From the NCBI GenBank assembly GCA_947396885.1, contig OX377206.1, forward strand, positions 44,189,631 to 44,253,630: DNA of 64,000 nucleotides. The letters are read 5' to 3'. The notes under the pieces are model-generated. The model did no database searches. It worked only from the letters and a program-made list of their open reading frames with translations, and had not been told where the DNA came from. The stretch is from Heligmosomoides polygyrus polygyrus. Taxonomy: Eukaryota; Nematoda; Chromadorea; Rhabditida; Heligmosomidae. Each line of letters starts with the position of its first letter. Position 1 is the stretch's first letter. The position numbers and the translations under genes are program-made. Positions 57,025 to 64,000 of the stretch are shown one piece after another.

Positions 57025-58255
57025 ATGATTTGGTCGAAGTTTGATCGGGAATTTTGGCCAATTTCGAAAATATCGATTTTAGATGACGTCATCGTCCGTC
57101 TGCCGCGGCCTAAAGCGCCCCCCCCCCCCGTCTTCGATGCGAAACTGTCAAAAAATCGCTGATTCCAGATTTGATTGAGAGTGACACCATTCGATATAGC
57201 TTTCTGAGCTAAACAGAAGGGCACTATTGCGAGTGTTGAAAACTCAAATATGGGCGAGCAAGTGCGGAAGAAACTTCACCGCTGCCCTCCGCCGCTCTAA
57301 AATGGCTGCTGGAACTAAAGCAGATTAGGCAGCTGGTGAGTTATGGGCGCTCCGTCGTAAAGTACCTTAACTGATTTGCTGGCCTGCGCATTCGTAGGCC
57401 GCCAGCTTGTCGCGTCTTCCCACAGTGGTCGGTTGAAATTGGAAAAAATCGCGTCACACAAGGCTAACCTGCATATTCGCACCGCTATAATTTCGCATGT
57501 TTAGAAGCTACAAAGATGTACTTTTGCGGGCTAGTAAAGCTTTCTACCGCCTACAAAATGCACGAGCCCCGGCTGGAACAATTCGATCTCGACTGAGTTA
57601 CTGCGCTCCGAACACGCCCGCGCATGTAATTTGCGAGCTATCGCGCCTGCTCGATTGATAAGTTCGATTCTATATGCATTATTCATGGCGCACTCCAAAG
57701 GCAGGCTCGACAGTCTTAGATCAATTCCTGATTAGAATGGAATTTCCGATAAAACTCCCCAAACGCTCGTTCTACAGGTTGTCGCGACCACTCGATTGAT
57801 TCTGTCTGGCCTATATGCATTGTTCAGCTCTACGGAGATTTATACGTCAAAAGATAGAACTTGAGCTGCTGAGTTCAGACATATGTTTGCTTCCACAAGT
57901 ACTTGATTTCTAAAGAAGTTATTCAGAAAGGCCGCTTTAGGCCGTTCTAAAGCGACCTATGTTAGCCTGCGCGGTCTTTCCGACTAATTACCAAAAGACA
58001 TGTCCGGTACTGTAGAAACAAGCCTCCGAATGTAGATGGGCACGATTCTAAAAATTAGACCTCAACACGGTTGATTGGAGAACGAGGCAGTCAAATTCAA
58101 GATTTCAGTCAGGTTCTGAGGAGGTGAAGGCTCAATTACTGAACGAAATTACGATGAGGCCTGTATGACAACAATTTTGCTACGCTACGTTTCCCTGCGC
58201 AAGCAAGAAAGGCTTTTTTCCAGTTATAAGTGTCGCTCTTAAATTATGAAGTAGC
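57025..58255. other. Stretch without recognised gene
   Basis: No supported frame. A poly-C run lies at 57119-57129. Several short motifs around TTGATCGGG/TCGACTG echo the MITE to the left but do not resolve into a unit. Confidence 0.4.
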
Positions 58256-58258
58256 CTT

Positions 58259-58397
58259 AAGGCCCCCACAGAGTTCTGCGGCAGCGCCGCGGCCCTATGC
58301 TTAACCATAGGGCAGATACGCAGAGCTCGGCGGCGTCCCTGCCCTATCCTTAACCATAGCGGCGACCGGCGTTGCCGCAGAACTCTGTGGGGGCCTT
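58259..58397. mobile_element. 139-bp MITE, second copy of the 44446-44558 family
   Basis: Ends AAGGCCCCCACAGAGTTCTG on both sides as inverted repeats. The centre has two GCCCTAT...TTAACCATAG blocks instead of the one in the other copy. Flanking TTA on both sides could be the target duplication. Confidence 0.93.
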
Positions 58398-58609
58398 TAG
58401 TAATGCAATACGTTTTTAGCAGATTTTCTTGTTTTCCAGACATCTAATAAATAATATGATTACCAGCACGTAAAGATATTCAGTTCCCGCAATCGATTCC
58501 GCGACCATTTTCAAGTAACGACTTTGTGATTTTTTCGTTTACAAAGTGAAATGTTAGAAGAGAGCAAGGACAATTGCAGTTTAGAATAAGATGTGTCATT
58601 TCGTCGATA

Positions 58610-59240
58610 TTATTACTTGCTTAGGCCTATGTTATACTCCCGCGGGAGCATCCGCGGATGGGCGGAAATCCCTCCGGGACCCCGCGCCGGGCCACTCGTG
58701 GCGGCCCGCCACACCCGCCGTCTGCGGATCGCCGCCGACTGACGACGAGGGGGCTGTTAAGGCCCCCCCCCCCCACCCCCCAGACTTCTGCGACGAGCGG
58801 CGGGCGGCGGACGGCGAAATCGCTGAAGGCTCGTGCACAGTTCGGCAGCGCAGTGAACCACCCATGTTGTAGCATAGGCGGTTCACTGCGCTGTGCCACA
58901 GCGCGGAGCCACCGCGCGGTGAGGGGCCGTGCACACTCACCGCGCAGTGGCACCGCGCGGTGTCACTGCGCTGAGGGAATTGGAGCTCCCATTTTCACCG
59001 CGCTGTGCCGTGGTGTGGCGTGTGGCTCGCGGGATTGCGTACCATGCGCGCCTCTGCTGGCAACTTTCCAGCTACGCAGCGCTACCGCACCGCGCCGACG
59101 TGGGGGATGTGGCAAAAAATGAACCTCTCAGCGCGGTGCCACAGCGCAGTGAAACTGTGCACGAGCCTTGAGCCACGCCGCTCAACGGCGGCTGCCGGCC
59201 GCCCAGCGGCGCCGCTCAACGGCGACGGCGAGGTACTGTA
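58610..59240. repeat. GC-rich region with foldback element 58826-59169
   Basis: AAGGCTCGTGCACAGTT at 58826 is the reverse complement of AACTGTGCACGAGCCTT ending at 59169. Inside, words CAGCGCAGTGA, TCACTGCGCTG and CCGCGCGGTG alternate on both strands many times, giving a strongly folding unit. All frames of 60-150 codons across 58590-59240 derive from this composition and show no domain. Confidence 0.75.
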
Positions 59241-59570
59241 GTCCTTCTAGTCGGGACCAACTGGTGCATAACAATAACGCGCCCCGATGATGATCGCGCG
59301 CCCGCATCAATGTGAATCAGCTGTTCAGTGGTATCAGCAGTGACTCTGGCGGACACGGGGCTAGACGCGCTGCAGGGAGGAGCCTGGCACGCCCAAGATT
59401 TTATTCATCTCGAGAAGGCGCCCAGGTAGCCCGCCAAAACGGGGGGCGGGGCTTATCGAGTGCTTTGGGAATAGTCATGGGCAAGATTCGGCCGGCCCGG
59501 CCCGCGTGAGTTTTAGGCGGGAAAAAATTCGCGCAACGGACGTGAGCTGCGGACTGCATTTAGAACGACG

Positions 59571-60031
59571 GTACTCTAGAATCGCCCGAGATGGTGCCTA
59601 GCATGCCCGTCAAGTGGCTTGCGCGTGAGCCCCTGCGCACTGGCCGTAGCCGGCGGGAAGCGTTGAATCCCACGCCTCTAGGGTACTGTAGCATTTGTAC
59701 TCTAGAATCGCCCGAGATGGTGCCTAGCATGCCCGTCAAGTGGCTTGCGCGTGAGCCCCTGCGCACCGGCCGTAGCCGGCGGGAAGCGTTGAATCCCACG
59801 CCTCTAGGGTACTGTAGCATTTGTACTCTAGAATCGCCCGAGATGGTGCCTAGCATGCCCGTCAAGTGGCTTGCGCGTGAGCCCCTGCGCACTGGCCGTA
59901 GCCGGCGGGAAGCGTTGAATCCCACGCCTCTAGGGTACTGTAGCATTTGTACACTAGAATCGCCCGAGATGGTGCCTAGCATGCCCGTCAAGTGGCTTGC
60001 GCGTGAGCCCGTGCGCACTGGCCGTAGTCGA
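59571..60031. repeat. 126-bp minisatellite, about 3.7 copies
   Basis: GTACTCTAGAATCGCCCGAG starts at 59571, 59697 and 59823, with GTACACTAGAATCGCCCGAG at 59949. Copies are nearly identical (single changes such as CGCACTGGCC/CGCACCGGCC). Because 126 is a multiple of three and neither strand has a stop in one frame, 42-codon repeat frames run through it on both strands; I do not regard them as genes. Confidence 0.97.
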
Positions 60032-60041
60032 AGAGAATTGC

Positions 60042-60070
60042 TTCACAATCGACGAGAAGTCGATTGTGAA
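60042..60070. repeat. Perfect 12-bp hairpin upstream of the LRR gene
   Basis: TTCACAATCGAC, loop GAGAA, GTCGATTGTGAA. It lies between the minisatellite and the LRR gene, 92 bases before its start codon. Confidence 0.9.
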
Positions 60071-60140
60071 ATCGTGGAGCGATATTTTCGTTGGACTACC
60101 GTTCGCGTTCGTCTTTTCGGCGTATTTTCTGCATGAAGTC

Positions 60141-60161
60141 GTGATTTTCAGATAGTTGCAC
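60141..60161 (+). promoter_or_regulatory. Putative spliced-leader trans-splice acceptor
   Basis: GTGATTTTCAG ends at 60151, ten bases before the ATG at 60162. An in-frame TAG lies between acceptor and ATG, so no upstream coding exon can be joined in this frame. In nematodes this arrangement is usual for SL trans-splicing; that it is used here is inference. Confidence 0.6.
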
Positions 60162-61033
60162 ATGTGGCGCGTCCCCGATGATGTGGTTGGAGAAGAATTC
60201 TGCAGTCGATTGGATATCGAGCTGCGCGATTGCAGAGAGGAGTCGATTGAAGTGCTGAAGAACATCCACATGTTCGGCAAACTGCAGGTGAGACTCAGCA
60301 GTATCCAGATGTGGTTCGATTAGAAGTTTTTCTATGTATGTTCATTTTCAGTCATTGATGTTGGTCAAGTGTGAGTTGAGGGATGAAGATATTCGCAGCA
60401 TGCCGATGCCGTCGAAGACGGTGAAGTATTTGTGCCTTCAAAGGAACGCTCTACGGAATCCCTGGGAGGCGATAAGGGAGAAGTTCCCGTCGGTCATCCA
60501 TTTGGATCTGAGGCGAAATAGGTTAGTGACGTGAAGCAAACTTGGTGTGAGGACTTTTTACGCACCATTTGATGCAGGTAGTTCTTGCAGAATTGTGTAT
60601 CCGGTTCCCGTGCAAGGAAATCGTGCAACGAGTTTTTGCAGGGTCGACGTTGACCTAGACGATGAGAGGTAAGGGGTTCGCTTACTAGCAATGGTGTTTG
60701 AAGGCTACGTGAATTGTAGATTTAGGTGGATGAAAAGTTTGAAGGACTACTGTCCCGGCTTATCGCATGTGGGCGCGATTCCTGTCTTCCCTGCTGAGGC
60801 GGCAACTACGCTGGAGGATGAAAATGTGTCCGACTCAGAGGTGCGTTGCGGGGTACCGGAGTGAGGTATTTTGGTATGGGTAGGAAGCGGTTTTTGAGTT
60901 GGACTGGTTTTCCTTATAGGACGACAAGAATTCCGAAGGAGGCTGCGAATGGAGCGAGTCGGACGATGGCTTTGGATGCTGGTCGGAGGCATCGGATGAC
61001 ATGTCGTCTTGGAGATGGTTATTTGATATTTGA
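60162..61033 (+). CDS. Small leucine-rich-repeat-like protein, five exons, 202 aa
   Basis: Exons 60162-60287, 60352-60521, 60591-60668, 60720-60840 and 60920-61033 join in frame (609 nt with stop) and every intron has GT...AG (donors GTGAGA, GTTAGT, GTAAGG, GTGCGT; introns 51-79 bp). The start is MWRVPDDVVGEEFCSRLDIE. Exon 2 has LMLVKCELRDEDIRSMPMPS and VKYLCLQRNALRNPWEAIRE and ends VIHLDLRRNR, i.e. LxxLxLxxN repeats. Exon 4 holds RWMKSLKDYCPGLSHVGAIP. The last exon is acidic and Trp/Ser-rich (CEWSESDDGFGCWSEASDD). LRR folds usually bind proteins; the partner is unknown. No signal peptide or membrane segment is evident. I know no named homologue. Confidence 0.85.
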
Positions 61034-61200
61034 TGTGAAAGTGGATAAATGCTGTATGGTTTTTTTCGTCTCGAGACGAAGTGTTGGTTGGCGTCGAAGT
61101 CGCCTGTTTATTTTTTAAACTGCCTTTTTCATTGGTAAATGAAGGCGATCAGCTGTGTTTAGCAGTGGGAGATGTAAGGTTTTTTGCAGGCGCAAGGGCG

Positions 61201-61242
61201 ACTGGCTCAAAGCATCACGTACGCGTGGTGCTTTGAGCCAGT
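61201..61242. repeat. 18-bp hairpin downstream of the LRR gene
   Basis: ACTGGCTCAAAGCATCAC, loop GTACGC, GTGGTGCTTTGAGCCAGT; one mismatch that becomes a G-U pair in RNA on the + strand. Confidence 0.9.
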
Positions 61243-61447
61243 AAGGAGCTCAGGCGACGAAGGCCGCCTTTTCTTCGAAGGTTCGGTTTTGTAGAGGAGC
61301 ACTTTTGTTGGGTTGTGGTAGTTTTTGAAAGGTGTAGAAGTATTTTCAGGTGAATGGAGTGGTGTGGGCGGACCCCGAAGGACGGGAGGGACGCAGGGAG
61401 GCAGTCGAGGCAGTACCAGACGGTACGTTGTTGTGTTTCTGTGTGAA

Positions 61448-61485
61448 AAGCCCGCAATCCTCATTGTCGGTCGTGGATTGCGGGC
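61448..61485. repeat. 12-bp hairpin
   Basis: AGCCCGCAATCC and GGATTGCGGGCT separated by 14 bases; perfect pairing. No gene context. Confidence 0.85.
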
Positions 61486-61744
61486 TGGAGGCGTCGCGCC
61501 GGGCTCGCGGCGGCCGCGTGCGACGGCGCTCGATGTATGGTGTGCTCCCCCGAGCGCCGTCGTACGCGCTGCGGTCGCGGGGCGGCGCGCGGCGGAGTTT
61601 GAATCGGCCGGCGCGGCCCGCAGTCTCAGCGGAGGCTGGCTGCCGCGCGGTCGGTCAGCCAGTGTGCTGATGTTGCATGCTTCTCGTCTTTATTCGCTAT
61701 TTCACTATTTCACTCTTCGCTCCGAATTCTATTGTGTTCGCGTC
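61486..61744. other. GC-rich stretch without recognised gene
   Basis: CG-rich (CGGCGCTCGATG, GCGGGGCGGCGCGC). Overlapping frames on the + strand lack motifs. Confidence 0.4.
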
Positions 61745-62115
61745 TCTAGCTTGCCTTCTGGCACCGATAAGAATAAGCAATTCCAATGGAGGAAGAATTG
61801 AATTGCATTTGCATCAGCCACCTGAGCTGTGGAGTGGAGATGGGGGAGGATGGGGGAGGGAGGAAGGGGGGGGTGATCGGGGACTTCTGGCATCTGGCAA
61901 CGATAGAAGCACCGATGAAGGAAGAATTGAATGAATTGCATTTGCGTCAGCCAGCTGAGCTTGAGCTTGAGCTGTGGTGTGGAGAAAGGGGGGGGGGTGA
62001 TCGGGGACTTCTGGCAACGATAAAAACATCGATGGAGGAAGAATTGCATTTGCATCAGCCAGCTGAGCTTGAGCTGTGGTGTGAAGAGGGGGGGGGGGGG
62101 GGGGAGGTGGGGGAG
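61745..62115. repeat. Imperfect tandem repeat, about three units of 120-130 bp, with G-runs
   Basis: Each unit has GAGGAAGAATTG...GCATTTGCATCAGCC, then GAGCTGTGG, then a purine tract with G-runs of 5 to 15, then GTGATCGGGGACTTCTGGCA. Unit lengths vary with the G tracts and with repeats of GAGCTT. The G-runs can form quadruplexes on the + strand (inference). Confidence 0.88.
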
Positions 62116-62165
62116 GGGGTCGAAGAAAAGAGAAGGCAAAAGGAGACCCAAATGCAATTTCTTTT

Positions 62166-62196
62166 CCAATTTCTTCGAAGTTGTCGAAGAAATTGG
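62166..62196. repeat. 13-bp perfect hairpin
   Basis: CCAATTTCTTCGA, loop AGTTG, TCGAAGAAATTGG; TGCAATTT/GGATTGCA extend it imperfectly. Confidence 0.85.
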
Positions 62197-62299
62197 ATTG
62201 CATGTCAGATGGCACATAAAAACACCCCCTATATGCAATCGAGTGGGTCAGGCCTTCGCGATGGCCAAACTCATAGAATAGCAACGTCGAAATGGATGC

Positions 62300-62860
62300 G
62301 ATCCTTTTAAAAAATGTGCATCCTAAGAGGGCTGTATGAGGGGGGGGGGGTTACGTGCCATCGACTTCTCCTAGACCTCTGGAGTCCATAAAGTACTATA
62401 GTGCCATCTTGTCTGTTATTTAGTTTTGTTGTGTTCGTGTTTCGATCCGTCTTGTATGTCATCAGGGATGAGCTAACAGCCGTCCGACTTCTTCATTAAC
62501 GCGCTATTGCGATAAGCAAATACAGATATTCCTATTCCTTCCACATTTGCTACATTTCTTAGAAGATTAAGAATCAATTCAGAGCATGCAGATTCCTCTA
62601 GTGATCATTAAGATTCAGATTCTTTTAGTTTTAATTAAGATTTTAATTTTTAAGATTAACTCTGAGCTCTGCATTTCTGTTCCCCTCGAGGCTGCTAAAC
62701 CAGCGTACGATCCTGCGCCGTTGGCTCCACTACACGGTGCGCAAGCGCGCGCCATCGCGAAGGCCTGACCCAATCGATTGCTTTTACATGCCATCATCAT
62801 TTCATCTGCATCATCTCATTAGCTTCAATGGCGCTATGTGACTATGAACGGGTCGGATAA
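62300..62860. other. Stretch without recognised gene
   Basis: Contains a G-run at 62341-62350 and a tract of repeated AAGATT/TTAATT words at 62590-62660. No motif-bearing frame. Confidence 0.4.
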
Positions 62861-62861
62861 A

Positions 62862-62913
62862 TTCAATGAATCACCTAGGATGGGACTCAGCACATCCTAG
62901 GTGATTCGTTGAA
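62862..62913. repeat. 21-bp hairpin with 10-base loop
   Basis: TTCAATGAATCACCTAGGATG and its complement at 62893-62913 pair with a single mismatch (A/G at one position). Loop GGACTCAGCA. Either a tiny MITE or a hairpin RNA source; nothing decides between them. Confidence 0.9.
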
Positions 62914-63289
62914 ATAAAAGGATTCATGCAAAACGGTAGGGAGAGGGAAAAAAGACTCACCTAGCTCGCTTTACGGCAGTTTCGGCCGGTAATTTAAAGG
63001 GCGTTCTCCTACTATTGGACCTAGGTCCTGCAGCGAAGATGATATTGCACGAGGAGAGAGAACGGAGGCGTGGAGTGCGCGAGACGGCGCGACGAAAAAC
63101 CATCCCAAAAACCATCCCAAGCGGTTTTTTGTTTAGAGTTCTTTTAGAGCTTTTTTGGCGCTATGGTGGTTGGGGGGGGGGTCAGCATGGTCTGCCGCGG
63201 CGGGCAGCCGCGGCGTGTAGCGGCTACATATAGCGAATGTGAATGCAGTCTTATCTCCGCTTTTCGATTACAGATCCGTGTTTTACGTG

Positions 63290-63430
63290 GTTCCGAATTT
63301 GGCAAGGGAGGGAACTCCAGGATGTAGGCAATCCTAGCACGGGTGCGCCACTCGGGCCTCACCCTGGAGTCCCTTCCCCTGCCTAAATCTGTGCTCTGCT
63401 CCGCGTCAGCGGAGGAGAGCACAGAACAGA
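63290..63430. repeat. Foldback repeat, copy 1
   Basis: GGCAAGGGAGGGAACTCCAG at 63299 and CTGGAGTCCCTTCCCCTGCC near 63365 are inverted. Next to it, TCTGTGCTCTGCTCCGCGTC and GCGGAGGAGAGCACAGA form a second hairpin. The same two hairpins recur at 63668-63840. Confidence 0.85.
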
Positions 63431-63667
63431 GCTATAGCATTGTTTGGTTGTTTGCTTTACTATCAGTGTGTTACCGTTTCTTTTTTTTTTGTCTGTGACA
63501 CTTTTTGCAAGGTGACCCCCCAACTACCATAGCGCTTTTTTTACTTGTGTATGATGTGGGAGGGAGGGAGGAGGGGGAGGCGCGCCGAGGGGGTTGTAGC
63601 GAGAGGGGGGGGGGGTGGATTCGGAAGGAAAGGGAGGCGCGCCGAGGGGGATGGGAGTGAGGGGGGA

Positions 63668-63870
63668 TTCAGATTTGGGCAAGGGAAGGGACTCCGGGGT
63701 GTGGCCGAGTTACGCACCCGTGTTTAAATTGCCTACACCCCAGAGTCCCTTCCCTTGCCTAAAATCTGGAAGCAAATTTAAGAAGAGGAATATCTGTTCT
63801 GTGCTCTCCTCCGCTGACGCGGAGGAGAGCACAGATTTGGGCAAGGGAAGGGACTCCGGGGTGTGGCCCG
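63668..63870. repeat. Foldback repeat, copy 2 and partial copy 3
   Basis: GATTTGGGCAAGGGAAGGGA near 63669 pairs with TCCCTTCCCTTGCCTAAAAT ending near 63767. TCTGTGCTCTCCTCCGC with GCGGAGGAGAGCACAGA at about 63799-63836 is a near-perfect hairpin. Directly after it GATTTGGGCAAGGGAAGGGA starts again, so a third unit begins at 63834. Confidence 0.88.
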
Positions 63871-64000
63871 AGTGTACTTAGGTCACTCGGAGGACCCCCC
63901 CCCCAAGCAAGATGGAGGACCATTCCGGTTAAATGGTAAGTAGTTTTGTATTGCTTTATCCGACCCCTTCATAGTCACATAGCGCCGCTTCAATTGTTGT

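Noticed and set aside
58590..59240. Overlapping GC-rich frames of 80-154 codons on both strands
   Set aside because: Composition effect of a foldback repeat; no motifs, and all frames are equally open.
59591..60136. 181-codon frame of four 42-residue repeats (and a mirror frame on the minus strand)
   Set aside because: Produced by a 126-bp minisatellite whose length is a multiple of three; both strands are equally open, there are no domain motifs, and the frame ends in the leader of the LRR gene.
61207..61464. Minus-strand proline-rich frames of 80-85 codons
   Set aside because: They overlap a hairpin and a low-complexity purine/pyrimidine strand bias, with no domain and no splice context.

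Overview
This window looks like repeat-rich nuclear DNA from a nematode, most likely a clade V/strongylid-type worm; the species placement is inference. The evidence is a multi-exon gene that begins just after a TTTTCAG acceptor with no open upstream frame, as expected for spliced-leader trans-splicing; a 54-bp intron; and a transposon set typical of nematodes (RTE, CR1-like LINEs, BEL/Pao and Gypsy LTR elements, Tc3-, maT- and mariner-type DNA transposons). No prokaryotic, rRNA or CRISPR features were seen.

Host genes. Two are recognisable, both on the + strand. (1) The 3' end of the exocyst subunit Sec3/EXOC1: exons at 23232-23344, 23399-23523, 28543-28641, 28956-29075 and 53782-53913, ending in TAG. 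The last intron is 24.7 kb and is almost wholly built of mobile elements. Upstream exons were not found in the window. (2) A complete five-exon gene at 60162-61033 that encodes a 202-residue protein with leucine-rich-repeat-like segments and an acidic, Trp-rich tail. I do not recognise a named orthologue.

Layout. 1-3.6 kb: long open BEL/Pao polyprotein (minus strand, running off the left edge) with a 73-bp tandem repeat in its leader. 4.2-9.1 kb: two decayed CR1-like LINEs. 9.15-9.4 and 12.8-13.1 kb: two blocks of a 41-bp TTCGAA-palindrome repeat. 10.2-12.1 kb: decayed RTE LINE. 13.4-14.6 kb: large foldback element with tRNA-like arms. 15.1-16.2 kb: non-autonomous element with a perfect 8-bp target duplication. 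16.7-19.3 kb: mariner, LINE and RTE fragments, the last with a microsatellite tail inside a TA repeat. 19.5-22.7 kb: two direct repeats exactly 3.0 kb apart. 23.2-29.1 kb: Sec3 exons with a LINE, a mariner and a maT-type element in the intron between the second and third. 29.4-35.8 kb: second, broken BEL/Pao copy holding a 1.4-kb element with an 8-bp duplication and a mariner with homopolymer G/C ends. 37.4-41.4 kb: Tc3-like, mariner and maT-like elements in a row. 43.7-46.5 kb: a further LINE carrying a 113-bp MITE. 47-52.5 kb: Gypsy element with both LTRs and a 4-bp duplication, its middle replaced by an internal RTE piece. 53.9-64 kb: RTE 5' half cut by a 200-bp assembly gap, several MITEs/foldbacks, a 126-bp minisatellite, the LRR gene, then G-rich tandem repeats and foldbacks.

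Apart from the two host genes there is no sign of genes working together; the window is chiefly a record of nested transposition in and around a conserved housekeeping gene.
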